Assembly: GCF_913777625.1 (NCBI RefSeq) | Contig: NZ_CAJYTI010000020.1 | Location: forward strand, 186,001-250,000 | Direction of reading: 5' to 3' | Length of the DNA stretch: 64,000 bases | Origin: an uncultured Sphingomonas sp. | Lineage (GTDB): Bacteria; Pseudomonadota; Alphaproteobacteria; Sphingomonadales; Sphingomonadaceae | In this document: one piece after another, positions 49,640 to 59,235 of the stretch | Numbering within the stretch: position 1 is the stretch's first letter | How the letters are laid out: each line of letters starts with the position of its first letter | The notes under the pieces: model-generated | The model's database searches: none | The model's input: only the letters and a program-made list of their open reading frames with translations | What the model was told of the DNA's origin: nothing | Translations under genes and position numbers: made by a program

Positions 49640-50437
49640 TCAGGACATCAGCACCGGGCGCTGGGCGGAAGCGTCGCTCGGCAGCCCGCACGCGGGCGGC
49701 AGTTCACGCGGCCACGGGGCTATCGCTGCCGCATAGCGCGCCTCGGCAGCGCCATAGGAATATCCGGCCATGATCGTGAGGCGGTGGCGATCCCGAATGG
49801 TAAGGCGCGCGCGCTCGCAGCGGAGGATCTTCTCGCCCTCGAGCACGTGGAAGCATTCGGTCACGCTGGCCCGGCGCGTGTGAAGTGCGCGGGCGACCTC
49901 GTCGTGGGTCACCATCAGCGTGTCGCCGTCGCTGCGATCGTGGAGCATCAAGATCCACCGAGCGACCCGGCGCTCCAGGGCGTCGATCGTGTTCGAGCCC
50001 AGCGTCGAGGCCATCTGCTCGAGAAAATTGTCCGCATAGCGCAGCAGATTGGCCCGTAGCGTCGGACTCCTGGCGCACGCCTCGAGCAAGGGGCGCGCCG
50101 CAATGGACAGCGCGGTACCGCCCTGCAGTTCCACGGTGGCGAGCGTGAAGCTCTCCTCCACCCCCATCAACAGCGACCAGCCCAGCATGCCCTCGTGGCC
50201 GACCAAGCCCAGAGCAGGCTGACGATCGCCGAGCATTGCTTGTCGAACGCAGAAGACGGCCGTTTCCGGAAAGACCAACTGTACCGATCCGCAGGCCGTG
50301 CGGCTCACCCGATCGCGGGCGCCGAAATGCTGGCGGGAAAGATGCGGGATCAGCAGCCACGCGTCGCTTTGCGGGAGGGATCGCAGCAGCAGATTGCCGC
50401 GAATGTCCGGCGCATAGCGGGCGTTCGGTTTCGGCAT
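49640..50437 (-). CDS. Crp/Fnr-family transcriptional regulator
   Basis: 265 residues from ATG 50437. An N-terminal cyclic-nucleotide-binding-like beta domain (about 15-125) is followed by a long dimer helix (NLLRYADNFLEQMASTLGSN) and a C-terminal HTH (about 165-215: THDEVARALHTRRASVTECF). It lacks the four Cys of oxygen-sensing FNR, so it is not FNR itself. Similar stand-alone regulators in alphaproteobacteria respond to stress. It is divergent from the ferritin-like/Nramp genes (173 bp between starts) and may regulate them. Confidence 0.85.
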   Translation of the reverse strand: MPKPNARYAPDIRGNLLLRSLPQSDAWLLIPHLSRQHFGARDRVSRTACGSVQLVFPETAVFCVRQAMLGDRQPALGLVGHEGMLGWSLLMGVEESFTLATVELQGGTALSIAARPLLEACARSPTLRANLLRYADNFLEQMASTLGSNTIDALERRVARWILMLHDRSDGDTLMVTHDEVARALHTRRASVTECFHVLEGEKILRCERARLTIRDRHRLTIMAGYSYGAAEARYAAAIAPWPRELPPACGLPSDASAQRPVLMS

Positions 50438-50610
50438 CGGCGCGGCCCTCTCCTCGTTGCCTGTAAGCTTCGCAACGTTCGGCCCCACGGATGCACGAAA
50501 ACGCGGGTCCGCGGACATTTTGTACGACACCGTACCCAGCCCGCATCGAACCGGAACTGCTTGAAAACACCCGTGGTTCGAAGGCCGCTACCATCAGGGA
50601 GGCACGCGCC

Positions 50611-51561
50611 GTGAACCAGCAAACCGAGCTACTCGACGCCTTCGAGCAACAGGCCCAGCGCCGGAAAGACCGTCGGGAATTCTTCAAGGCCTTCGCGCTC
50701 ACCGCCGTCGCGGGCGGCGGACTGGCGATGGCGACCAGCGTCCAGCGCGCCGCCGCCCAGGCCAGCCTCACCGATGGCGACGTGCTCAACTTCGCGCTGA
50801 ACCTCGAATATCTCGAGGCGCAATTCTATTCCTACGCCGCCAACGGCGTCGGCCTGTCCGCCGATCTGCTGACCGGGCCCGGCAAGATCGGTGCCGCGAT
50901 GGGCGCGCGCCAGGCGACCTTCAAGGATCCGGCGGTTGCCGCCTATGCCCAGGAAATCGCGGCCGACGAACGCGCCCATGTCGCATTCCTGCGCAGTGCG
51001 ATCGGCGCCACCGCCGTCGGCCAGCCGCAGATCGACATCGGCGTATCCCCCACCAGCGCCTTTTCCAACGCCGCCCGCGCCGCGGGACTGATCGGCGCGG
51101 GCGAATCCTTCGATCCCTATGCCAGCGACGAGAATTTCCTCCTCGGCGCGTTCATCTTCGAGGATGTCGGGGTCACCGCCTACAAGGGCGCCTCGCCGCT
51201 GATCACCAACAAGGTGTTCCTCGAGGCTGCGGCAGGCATTCTCGCGGTCGAGGCCTATCATGCCGCCCTCGTCCGCACGACGCTCGATGCGAAGGGCATC
51301 GCCGCGCCCAGCCTGGTCGACGCGACCGAGGCGATTTCGAACGCGCGCGACAGCCTCGACGGCCCGAGCGACGATGATCAGGGCATCCGCGCGATCGGCA
51401 CCGCCAGCAACATCGCCCCGCTCGATGCCAATGGCCTCGCCTATAGCCGCTCGACCGGCCAGGTCCTGAACATCGTCTACCTGAACAAGGCCGCGGTCAC
51501 CGCCGGCGGATTTTTCCCGAACGGCGTCAACGGCACCATCGTCACCAGCGCAGCGAACTGA
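50611..51561 (+). CDS. Exported ferritin-like domain protein, paralogue 1
   Basis: 316 residues from GTG 50611 (AGGGAGG 7 nt upstream). Twin-arginine-like N-terminus (RRKDRREFFKAFALTAVAGG) ending at about AAA-Q, so Tat export is likely. The body is a four-helix Ferritin_2-type domain: [20 protein letters not shown] and [18 protein letters not shown] supply the metal-binding Glu/His, and [15 protein letters not shown] and AVEAYHAALVR the second set. Family members occur in desiccation-tolerant and plant-associated bacteria. Probable metal/oxidant handling in the periplasm. First gene of a three-gene operon. Confidence 0.8.
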   Translation: MNQQTELLDAFEQQAQRRKDRREFFKAFALTAVAGGGLAMATSVQRAAAQASLTDGDVLNFALNLEYLEAQFYSYAANGVGLSADLLTGPGKIGAAMGARQATFKDPAVAAYAQEIAADERAHVAFLRSAIGATAVGQPQIDIGVSPTSAFSNAARAAGLIGAGESFDPYASDENFLLGAFIFEDVGVTAYKGASPLITNKVFLEAAAGILAVEAYHAALVRTTLDAKGIAAPSLVDATEAISNARDSLDGPSDDDQGIRAIGTASNIAPLDANGLAYSRSTGQVLNIVYLNKAAVTAGGFFPNGVNGTIVTSAAN

Positions 51562-51588
51562 TCGCGCGGCTCCAGGGAGGCTACAGCC

Positions 51589-52587
51589 ATGAACCATGAT
51601 ATCGTTCTGCAGGTCCTGGACGCGTGCGACGCTCGCCGCGCCGAACGCCGGGCCTTCATGAAAAACGCAGGCCTTGCGGCTGCCGGTGCGTCGATGCTCG
51701 CGGCGTGCAGCGGCGGCAATGACGGTCCGGGATCGATGATCACCCCGACGCCGACGCCCACCCCGTCGCCCACGCCCACGCCGACCAGCAGCCTTACCGA
51801 CCAGGACGTGCTGAACTTCGCGCTCAACCTCGAATATCTCGAGGCGCAATTCTATTCCTTCGCGGCAACGGGCGCGTCGCTGCCGGCGAGCATGCTCTCC
51901 GGCACCGGCCAGGCCGGCGCGCCGAACGGCGGGCGGCAGGTCCAGTTCAAGGATGCCGCCGTCGCCCGCTACGCCCGCGAGATCGCAGGCGACGAGCAGG
52001 CGCATGTCGCCTTTCTGCGCAGTGCCCTGGGCAGCGTCGCCGTCGCGCAGCCGGACCTCGATCTCTCGGCCGACGTCAACGGCGCCTTCTCCACCGCCGC
52101 GCGGGCGGCGGGGCTGGTCGGCGCCAACCAGGCGTTCGATCCCTATGCCAGCGACGAGAACTTCCTGCTCGCCGCCTTCATCTTCGAGGATGTCGGCGTC
52201 AGCGCGTACAAGGGCGCCTCGCCGTTGATCACCAACAAGACCTATCTGGAAGCGGCCGCCGGCATCCTCGCCGCCGAGGCCTATCACGCGGGGCTGATCC
52301 GCACGACCTTGTACCGCAAGGGGCTGACGACACCCTCGCTGATCGACGCGACCGAGGCCATCTCGAACGCGCGGGACAGCCTGGATGGCCCCAGCGATCT
52401 CGACCAGGGCGTCCGCCCGATCGGCAACGCCACCAACATCGTGCCGACCGATTCCAACGGGGTCGCGTTCAGCCGGTCGGCGGGCCAGGTGCTCAACATC
52501 GCCTATCTCAACAAGGCATCGGTGGATCGCGGCGGGTTCTTCCCGCGCGGTGTCAACGGCACGATCAAGCTCAGCGCCGCCAACTGA
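51589..52587 (+). CDS. Exported ferritin-like lipoprotein, paralogue 2
   Basis: 332 residues. [20 protein letters not shown] is a Tat motif, followed by LAAC with a lipobox Cys (near residue 38), so this copy is a lipoprotein. A Pro-Thr repeat spacer ([15 protein letters not shown], about 51-66) holds the domain away from the membrane. The ferritin-like domain repeats paralogue 1 closely ([56 protein letters not shown]). Tandem duplication with one soluble and one anchored form. The stop TGA overlaps the ATG of the Nramp gene. Confidence 0.8.
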   Translation: MNHDIVLQVLDACDARRAERRAFMKNAGLAAAGASMLAACSGGNDGPGSMITPTPTPTPSPTPTPTSSLTDQDVLNFALNLEYLEAQFYSFAATGASLPASMLSGTGQAGAPNGGRQVQFKDAAVARYAREIAGDEQAHVAFLRSALGSVAVAQPDLDLSADVNGAFSTAARAAGLVGANQAFDPYASDENFLLAAFIFEDVGVSAYKGASPLITNKTYLEAAAGILAAEAYHAGLIRTTLYRKGLTTPSLIDATEAISNARDSLDGPSDLDQGVRPIGNATNIVPTDSNGVAFSRSAGQVLNIAYLNKASVDRGGFFPRGVNGTIKLSAAN

Positions 52588-53933
52588 TGCCGCCGTTCGA
52601 GGGGGATATGCCCGCCTCGGGGGGCTCGACCGCGATCCACGCGGCGAGCCTGCCCGGCGCGTTCCGGAGCGTCGCCGTGCCGGCAGCCGCCGCGGGGTTC
52701 TGGCGCAAACTGGGGGCCTTTGCCGGGCCCGGCTATCTCGTTGCAGTCGGCTATATGGACCCCGGCAACTGGGCGACCGGCCTCGCCGGCGGCTCCGCCT
52801 TCGGCTATTCGCTGCTGTCGGTCATCCTGCTGTCGAACCTGATGGCGATGCTGCTCCAGAGCCTCTCGGCGAAGCTGGGCATCGTTACCGGCATGGATCT
52901 CGCCCAGGCCTGCCGCGCCCGCTATCCGCTCGTGCCGCGGATCGGCCTCTGGCTGCTGTGCGAACTCGCGATCATCGCGTGCGATCTGGCCGAGGTGATC
53001 GGCACGGCCGTGGCGCTGAAGCTGCTGTTCGGGCTGCCGCTCGTCGCCGGCATCGTGGTCACGTCGCTCGACGTGTTGTTGATCCTCATGCTGCAGCGGC
53101 GCGGGTTCCGGCAACTCGAAGCCTTCATCGTCGCACTGCTGATCGTCATCGCGCTCTGCTTCGCGGTGGAGCTGGTGTGGGCGCAGCCGAGCCTCGCGGC
53201 GATCGGCGCCGGGCTGCTGCCCTCGTCGCAGATCGTGACCAACCCCATGATGCTGTACGTCGCGATCGGCATCCTCGGCGCGACGGTGATGCCGCACAAT
53301 CTCTATCTTCACTCCTCGCTCGTGCAGACGCGCGCCTTTGACCGCACCGACCGCGGCAAGCGCGAAGCCATCCGGCTGGCGACGATCGACAGCACCGTCG
53401 CACTGGGGCTCGCGCTGTTCGTCAATGCCGCGATCCTGATCCTCGCCGCGGCGGCATTCCACGGATCGGGCAAGACCAGGGTGGCCGAAATCAGTGACGC
53501 CTATGCGCTGCTGGCGCCGGCGCTCGGCATGGGCCTGGCGAGCACGCTCTTTGCGGTCGCGCTGCTCGCATCCGGCCAGAATTCCACGATCACCGGCACG
53601 CTGGCGGGGCAGATCGTGATGGAGGGCTTTCTTGGCCTGCGGCTGCCGCATTGGCTGCGGCGGATGGTCACGCGCGGGTTGGCGATCGGGCCCGCTGCGC
53701 TTGTCGCAGGCTTGTACGGAGAGGGCGGCGTCGCCAGGCTGCTCGTGCTGAGCCAGGTCGTCTTGAGCCTGCAACTGCCCTTTGCGGTCGTTCCACTCGT
53801 GCGCTTCACCGGCGATCGAACCCTGATGGGGCGCTTCGCCAACGGCCGGTCGATCCGCATCGCCGCGCTTCTGATCACCACGATCGTGATCACACTGAAC
53901 GGCGTGTTGATCGCCCAGCTGGTGATCGGCTGA
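52587..53933 (+). CDS. mntH: Nramp-family divalent metal transporter (MntH-like)
   Basis: 448 residues, eleven membrane helices. The Nramp signatures are complete: helix-1 metal site in [16 protein letters not shown], and [15 protein letters not shown] in the helix-6 region. It imports Mn(II) or Fe(II) with protons. The ATG overlaps the stop of the ferritin-like lipoprotein gene, so metal uptake is coupled to the two exported ferritin-like proteins. No Mn riboswitch or MntR site is seen nearby. Confidence 0.9.
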   Translation: MPPFEGDMPASGGSTAIHAASLPGAFRSVAVPAAAAGFWRKLGAFAGPGYLVAVGYMDPGNWATGLAGGSAFGYSLLSVILLSNLMAMLLQSLSAKLGIVTGMDLAQACRARYPLVPRIGLWLLCELAIIACDLAEVIGTAVALKLLFGLPLVAGIVVTSLDVLLILMLQRRGFRQLEAFIVALLIVIALCFAVELVWAQPSLAAIGAGLLPSSQIVTNPMMLYVAIGILGATVMPHNLYLHSSLVQTRAFDRTDRGKREAIRLATIDSTVALGLALFVNAAILILAAAAFHGSGKTRVAEISDAYALLAPALGMGLASTLFAVALLASGQNSTITGTLAGQIVMEGFLGLRLPHWLRRMVTRGLAIGPAALVAGLYGEGGVARLLVLSQVVLSLQLPFAVVPLVRFTGDRTLMGRFANGRSIRIAALLITTIVITLNGVLIAQLVIG

Positions 53934-54336
53934 CGTCGCCCGTTCGTCGGTCTCGCCGCTGCACGCCGGAACGGAGGGGCTGGCATCGTTCGGGACATCG
54001 GACACGCACATGGAGAACCGCCCGTGGCTGCGCACCCGGCGCGCGCGCGGAGCCGCGCTGATATCGATCTGCGACGGCGTGGCTCCGTTGGCGGAGGGGG
54101 CCTGCTGGAGGGTCGCAGCGCCAAGGAACACGGAGCCTCCGTGTCATCCCGTCGCAAGCACTACCGAACCGCCCCCCCCCCGGGGTTGCCGCAGGCCCAG
54201 GGGCTTGAAGCACGCGGCCCTGGGCGATCGGCATAAGACGGGGCGGCTCACGCGCGTACATACGCGGGAAAGGCCTCCTACGGCTGCCGGGAAAGGGAAA
54301 GAACCAAGACATCAGTACAAGTGCATTAGATTCAAA
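53934..54336. other. Long leader region of the TonB receptor gene with palindromes and a C10 tract
   Basis: About 400 bp with no convincing gene. It holds a 17-bp palindrome ACACGGAGCCTCCGTGT (54128-54144), a run of ten C (54172-54181), a hairpin GCCCAGGG/CCCTGGGC (54195-54202 and 54218-54225), and an AT-rich end with AGATTCA-AAA-TGAATCT (54328-54344) overlapping ATG 54337. An open frame runs through from 54010, but its product has no domain or coding character. Confidence 0.5.
54172..54181 (+). repeat. Homopolymeric C10 tract upstream of a TonB receptor
   Basis: Ten consecutive C residues followed by GGGG. It lies 155 bp before ATG 54337. Poly-C tracts of this length are prone to slipped-strand change and often lie before or within phase-variable surface-protein genes in other bacteria. 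Confidence 0.7.
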
Positions 54337-56703
54337 ATGAATCTTTGTTATACGTACGGCGAATCGTATCTTACGCTGGGAGCGCCTTTCTTGGAAATAT
54401 CTGATAAGCCAGTACAATTGTTTCGCATTGTCGGTTTGGTTGCAATCGTTACAGTCCCGTTTTGCGCTCCGCAATCGTTTGCGCAGGTCAGCCAAGGCGC
54501 TGCAGTCGGGACGGATGACAGTCAGAGCAGAAACGAGGAATTGACGGACCTCGTCGTGACCGCCCGGCGGCGCGAGGAGAACGGCCAGCGGGTGTCCGTC
54601 GCGATCCAGACAGTCACCGGGGAGGCCATCCGCGACGCCGGCTACAGCACCCTTACCGACCTCCAATATCTCGTGCCGGGTCTGCAATACGATCCGACCC
54701 AGGGTGCCGCGTTCCAAATCCGCGGCGTCGGCACCACGTCGTTCGACTTTTCCAACGCGAAGTCGGTCAACGTCGTCGTCGACGACGTGGTAATGGACGG
54801 CCAGCGCGCCAACGGACTGATCGGCCTGGCGGACATTGCGCATGCCGATGTCCTGATGGGGCCGCAGGGCACGGCGTTCGGCAAGAACTCCACTTCGGGC
54901 GTGATTGCGATCACGACCAACAGGCCGCTGCTGAAGACGACGTCGGTGCAGGCGAGCGCGAGCTTCGGCGCGCATGCCGACCGGATCTTGAACGCCACAG
55001 TCAATCTCCCGCTGGGCGATCGGGCAGCGCTGCGCATCACCGGCTTCGATCAAGGACAGGACGGTTTCGGCCGGAACGTGACCCTGAACAAGCTGGTAGG
55101 TTCGACGCACGACTATGGCGGCCGCGCCCGCCTGCTGCTCCAGCCCAACGATCGCTTCGATCTGCTGGTGTCGGGCGATTACGGCCATCATTGGGACAGC
55201 AATGTCCGCACGCCGGTCTCCGGCCAGCCTGCTGCCGTGACGGCGATCCTGGGATCGCTCGGCGTCACTCCCGGCCCCAGAAACGCCGATACCGCCGACA
55301 GCATTTATGGACAGCTCGATTCCGAGGAATGGGGCGCCTCGGTGCGGGTGCATGCAAAGATCGGCACTCATGACCTCACGTCGATCAGCGCCTATCGCTA
55401 CACCCGCTACGACAACGCCACGCCCGCAAATCTGACGCCGGTCGATCGGTTCGCCTATATCCCGTACAATGTCGGCTATCTTCACACCGACAAGGTGAGC
55501 CAGGAGGTCCATCTCGCCTCGCCCGAAGGCGGCCTCATCCAGTACCTGATCGGCGCCTTCTACAACCGACTGGAAGCGACACAGTCGCAGCTCCAATGGG
55601 CGACGCTGGGAGCCCCGGTCTTCACCAACGGCACCCCGGCCCGGACGCTCTTCGCCGTCTCCGGCGCGATCGGCGCCACCGGCAACGCCTCGCTATTCCG
55701 GGCCGTGAACGAAACCGCAGCGATCTTCGGTGAAGTCCGCATCGCACCGACGCGGTGGTTCCATCTCGATCTGGGGGGGCGCTACAGCCACGACAACAAC
55801 GCCCAAGGGCTGACCTATGTGACGATGGACCCGGTTCCGGTGACCGGCTTCTCCCCCCGGTTCATCCCGACGAGCCCGCCGCCGGTGCGTCCGTTCGGCC
55901 GCGTGACCGGCGACGATTTCTCCTTCCGCATCTCGCCGACATTCCAGGTCGCGCCGGAGCTGATGGTCTACGGCACCTACACGACAGGCTACAAACCGGC
56001 GGGCATCGCCTTCGTCGGCAACAAATATGATCCGTTTGCGGCTGAGACAGTGAAGGCGTGGGAAGTGGGCCTCAAATCCGAATGGTTCGGGCGCCGCCTC
56101 CGCTTCAATATCGACCTCTTCCGATCCGACTTCACCAATTTTCAGGCGACGATCCTCACCCGGATACCGGACGGCGCGGGCGGCTCGCTTCTCGCGACGG
56201 CGATCGGCAATGCCGGCGGCCTGCGCAGCCAGGGCGTCGAGAGCAGCATCGCCCTGCGCCCCACTCCGTCGCTGACGCTCGCGGCGTCGGGGGCCTATAC
56301 GGACGCATACTTCACCAACTACCGGTTCGACGCGACGACCGACTATACCAATACGCGCCTGCCGAATTCGCCCGCATTCTCGGCAACCGCCGCGGCAACC
56401 TACGAGCATGCGCTATCGTCCCCGCTACGCCTGCGCGCGCATGTCGACTATGCGTATCGGAGCGCAACCTGGACCGTGGTGGGGCAGCCCAGCTATTCCT
56501 ATGTCCCCGGGTTCGGCCTGACCAACGCGCGCATCAGCGTCCTGCACGCCCGCTCGGGTATCGAAATGGGCGTCTATGCGCGCAATCTGTTCGACACCTA
56601 TTTCTCGACAGGCTGGCAGATCTACGGCGCGATCGGATTGCTCCATTATACCTCGCCCAACGCCCGCCGCACGGTGGGCGGCTTCATGAACGTCCGCTTC
56701 TGA
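54337..56703 (+). CDS. TonB-dependent outer-membrane receptor
   Basis: 788 residues from ATG 54337; TTG 54391, with TGGGAG upstream, gives a more ordinary signal peptide (PVQLFRIVGLVAIVTVPFCA ... FAQ) and may be the true start. TonB box/plug: DLVVTARRREENGQRVSVAI, GYSTLTDLQYLVPGLQYDPT, VLMGPQGTAFGKNSTSGVIA. The barrel ends NARRTVGGFMNVRF. The family imports siderophores, glycans, lipids or sulfonates. It is followed without gap by a secreted PI-PLC-like enzyme and an MFS permease, so it may take up a phospholipid-derived or inositol compound. The first 150 bases have lower GC than the rest. Confidence 0.86.
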   Translation: MNLCYTYGESYLTLGAPFLEISDKPVQLFRIVGLVAIVTVPFCAPQSFAQVSQGAAVGTDDSQSRNEELTDLVVTARRREENGQRVSVAIQTVTGEAIRDAGYSTLTDLQYLVPGLQYDPTQGAAFQIRGVGTTSFDFSNAKSVNVVVDDVVMDGQRANGLIGLADIAHADVLMGPQGTAFGKNSTSGVIAITTNRPLLKTTSVQASASFGAHADRILNATVNLPLGDRAALRITGFDQGQDGFGRNVTLNKLVGSTHDYGGRARLLLQPNDRFDLLVSGDYGHHWDSNVRTPVSGQPAAVTAILGSLGVTPGPRNADTADSIYGQLDSEEWGASVRVHAKIGTHDLTSISAYRYTRYDNATPANLTPVDRFAYIPYNVGYLHTDKVSQEVHLASPEGGLIQYLIGAFYNRLEATQSQLQWATLGAPVFTNGTPARTLFAVSGAIGATGNASLFRAVNETAAIFGEVRIAPTRWFHLDLGGRYSHDNNAQGLTYVTMDPVPVTGFSPRFIPTSPPPVRPFGRVTGDDFSFRISPTFQVAPELMVYGTYTTGYKPAGIAFVGNKYDPFAAETVKAWEVGLKSEWFGRRLRFNIDLFRSDFTNFQATILTRIPDGAGGSLLATAIGNAGGLRSQGVESSIALRPTPSLTLAASGAYTDAYFTNYRFDATTDYTNTRLPNSPAFSATAAATYEHALSSPLRLRAHVDYAYRSATWTVVGQPSYSYVPGFGLTNARISVLHARSGIEMGVYARNLFDTYFSTGWQIYGAIGLLHYTSPNARRTVGGFMNVRF

Positions 56704-57929
56704 TGCGCACGATGCGAGCCCGGTTTTCCTTAACCCTGGCGGCAACAGCCGGCCTTGCCCTCCTCGCCACGGGCATGGCCTCGCCGGGCAGGGGCCAGAA
56801 CGCCCCCCCGCCCGAGGCGAGCGAGATTCCCGAGTCAACGCCCCTCAACCACCTCCAGGTGCTCGGCACGCACAACAGCTACGCGCTCGGGGTCGACCCG
56901 CGCGTGGCGGCGATGCTCGATGCGCGCCTGCCGCCGGCGAGCAAGATGCTGGCGCTTCTGCCGCCCGACCAACGGCGTGAGATCGCGATCGCGCATCCGA
57001 ACGACGTGCGCTTTTCCGAAGCGCTGAACTACCGGCATCCCAGCCTGACCCGGCAGCTGGAGCTGGGCGTTCGCGCGGTCGAGCTGGATGTGCACTCCGA
57101 TCCCCGGGGCGGCGCCTATGCCGATCCCGCCGCCTATCGCCTCCTGCGCAGCCAGGGGATCGACGACCTGCTGCCGTTCGATCGCGCCGCGCTTGCGACG
57201 CCGGGGTTGAAAGTGCTGCACCTGCCGGACGTCGACGTTCGCAGTTCGTGCCCGACGTTCCGCCAGTGCCTGGCCGAGCTGAAGCGCTGGTCCGACGCGC
57301 ATCCGCGGCACATCCCCATCTTCGTGCTGGTGGAGGCCAAGGTGCAGTCGCTGCCGATCCTGCCCGGCGCCTCGTCCAGCCCGCCGTTCACGCGCACCGA
57401 CTATGACGAGATCGACCGGGTGATCGCAGAGGTGATCGGCCGCGATCGCCTGGTCACGCCCGACGACGTTCGTGGCGCGCACGCCACGCTGGAAGAGGCG
57501 GTGCTGGCCGGCAACTGGCCGACCTTGGGGCAGGCGCGCGGAAAGTTCCTGTTCCAGCTGATCACCGCGACCGGGCATGACGGCGCGGCGGCGTATCTCG
57601 AGGGGCATCCCGGTCTGAAGGGGCGGCTGGCCTTTCTCGACTCCCAGCCCGGCCAGCCGCATGCCGCGTTCATTCTCGACGACAACGCGCTGGCCCGCGG
57701 TGCCGAAATCCGCAGCGCGGTCGCCAAGGGCTATATGGTCCGAACGCGCACCGACATCGACACCTACGAGGCCAAGGTCAACGACCGCACACGGGCGGAT
57801 GCCGCGTTCGCCACGAACGCCCAGATCGTTTCGACCGACTTCGAGCAAAGCGGCAACGGCTATGGCACGCCCTATGTCGTGCAGCTTCCCGGCAGCGCGG
57901 TCGCGCGACAGGTGACATCCACCCACTGA
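56703..57929 (+). CDS. Secreted Ca2+-dependent phosphoinositide phospholipase C-like protein
   Basis: 408 residues; ATG overlaps the receptor stop. Signal peptide (FSLTLAATAGLALLATGMAS). The PI-PLC X-type barrel shows the first catalytic His in HLQVLGTHNSYALG and the second in VRAVELDVHSDPRGG, where Glu/Asp also bind calcium. IFVLVEAKVQSLP and FILDDNALARGAEI are further barrel strands. This matches the bacterial PI-PLC_Ca1 group. The substrate could be phosphatidylinositol or another phosphodiester lipid, perhaps from plants or eukaryotes. Operon with the receptor and probably the MFS gene. Confidence 0.82.
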   Translation: MRTMRARFSLTLAATAGLALLATGMASPGRGQNAPPPEASEIPESTPLNHLQVLGTHNSYALGVDPRVAAMLDARLPPASKMLALLPPDQRREIAIAHPNDVRFSEALNYRHPSLTRQLELGVRAVELDVHSDPRGGAYADPAAYRLLRSQGIDDLLPFDRAALATPGLKVLHLPDVDVRSSCPTFRQCLAELKRWSDAHPRHIPIFVLVEAKVQSLPILPGASSSPPFTRTDYDEIDRVIAEVIGRDRLVTPDDVRGAHATLEEAVLAGNWPTLGQARGKFLFQLITATGHDGAAAYLEGHPGLKGRLAFLDSQPGQPHAAFILDDNALARGAEIRSAVAKGYMVRTRTDIDTYEAKVNDRTRADAAFATNAQIVSTDFEQSGNGYGTPYVVQLPGSAVARQVTSTH

Positions 57930-57972
57930 CCGAACGCCATCACGGCTCCCCTATCATCAAGAAGGCGCTCGC

Positions 57973-59235
57973 ATGAGCTCACCCACGATCTCGCGCTGGG
58001 GGCGACACCCCTTGCTCATCAGCTACGCTTCGGTACATCTCGGCATCAGCCTGCTCTGGGCGGGCGAGGAACTCCTGTGCCTCTACATCATGATCCGCTT
58101 TCTCGCGCTGCCCTCCGGCCTTGCAGGGGGACTTTTTCTGGCCAGCGCGCTGGCAAATGCGGTCTGCGACGGCCTCGTCGGCCGCGCGATCATTCGTTTC
58201 GCCTGGCTGCGCCGGGCAATGCCGTGGCTGGCCTGTCTGGCGATCCTCGTGGCATCGGCGGGCTTTGCCGCGCTGCCCCTGCTGGCGCCGCGCAATCCCT
58301 GGAGCGCCATGCTGTTCCTGCTGGTCTTCCGGCTTGGCTACAGCGTCGCAGACGTGCCGCATAACGGCCTTACCCGTCATCTTGCCGCGCGCGGTGCCGA
58401 TCTGATGGCGGCGCGGGTTCGCGCGATCGGATCGGCGGTCGCCACCCTCGCGATAGCGTTCGTCGCGGCGCTGATTCAGGCCGGCACCGGCAGCGATCCC
58501 CACCGCGCGGCGATGCTGGTCGGCTGCGTGGCATTGACGGCGCTCGCCTTGATGACCCCGCTTCCGTTTCTTCTGCGCGGCGATAGTCTCCACATCGAGC
58601 AACCGGAAACGGACCTCGCGCCGCGATGGTCCCCCGCCGTTTGGCGCTTCTGCGCTGCGACCATGCTGGGCATCGCACCGATCGCCGCGACGGCGCAGGC
58701 GTTGCTGCACATCGATGTGGTGAAAGGGGTACTCGGCCCGCTGGCGCTGCTGGTCGCCACCGTCGCCCGACTGGGTGCGATATGGCTATGGTCGCCCGTC
58801 GCGCGCCGCATCGGCAGCCGGCAGGCGCTCGGCTGGGCCTATGTCGTCTGTGGCATCACCGCCCTGCTTCTTCCCTGGACGAAGAGCATGGGAAATGCGG
58901 TAACGCTGTTGCTTGCCTGGTTCGGCCTGGGCAGCGGCGGCGTCGCGTTCCTGAGCTGGGCCGTGTTGACCGACGCGATCAAGCGCGACGGCCAAAGCGG
59001 TGCGGCGCGCTTCACCGCAGCGTTCAGTGTCTACACCATGGCGACCAAGATCGCGCTCGGCCTGGCCGCGTTGCTGGTGGGGATCTGGCTGTCCTCCATC
59101 GGTGTCAGCACGCACGCCGATCCCCACCAGTTCCTGATGTTCGGCCTGTTCGTCATGCTCGCCTGCAGCCTGGCGGGCGTCGCCATTGCCCGCGAGCCCG
59201 CGCATGCCCGTTCAGGCGGATTCCGCGATGCCTGA
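57973..59235 (+). CDS. MFS transporter (GPH/MelB-like)
   Basis: 420 residues with about twelve membrane helices. The second helix region ANAVCDGLVGRAIIRF and the motif FRLGYSVADVPHNGLTRHLA (like the MelB/GPH helix-4 region) suggest the glycoside-pentoside-hexuronide or a related cation symporter group. It begins 43 bp after the PI-PLC gene and could import the product released by it. The 3' end overlaps the convergent TetR gene by 24 bp. Confidence 0.78.
   Translation: MSSPTISRWGRHPLLISYASVHLGISLLWAGEELLCLYIMIRFLALPSGLAGGLFLASALANAVCDGLVGRAIIRFAWLRRAMPWLACLAILVASAGFAALPLLAPRNPWSAMLFLLVFRLGYSVADVPHNGLTRHLAARGADLMAARVRAIGSAVATLAIAFVAALIQAGTGSDPHRAAMLVGCVALTALALMTPLPFLLRGDSLHIEQPETDLAPRWSPAVWRFCAATMLGIAPIAATAQALLHIDVVKGVLGPLALLVATVARLGAIWLWSPVARRIGSRQALGWAYVVCGITALLLPWTKSMGNAVTLLLAWFGLGSGGVAFLSWAVLTDAIKRDGQSGAARFTAAFSVYTMATKIALGLAALLVGIWLSSIGVSTHADPHQFLMFGLFVMLACSLAGVAIAREPAHARSGGFRDA

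Noticed and set aside
49618..49735. Plus-strand reading with FDVRRFDQDISTGRW near the end of the Crp/Fnr gene
   Set aside because: It lies antisense to the coherent C-terminus of the regulator and has no start or ribosome site; probably chance.
54010..54336. N-terminal extension of the TonB receptor frame to ATG 54010
   Set aside because: It would place about 110 residues before the signal peptide and run through the C10 tract and palindromes; not credible as a normal receptor start.
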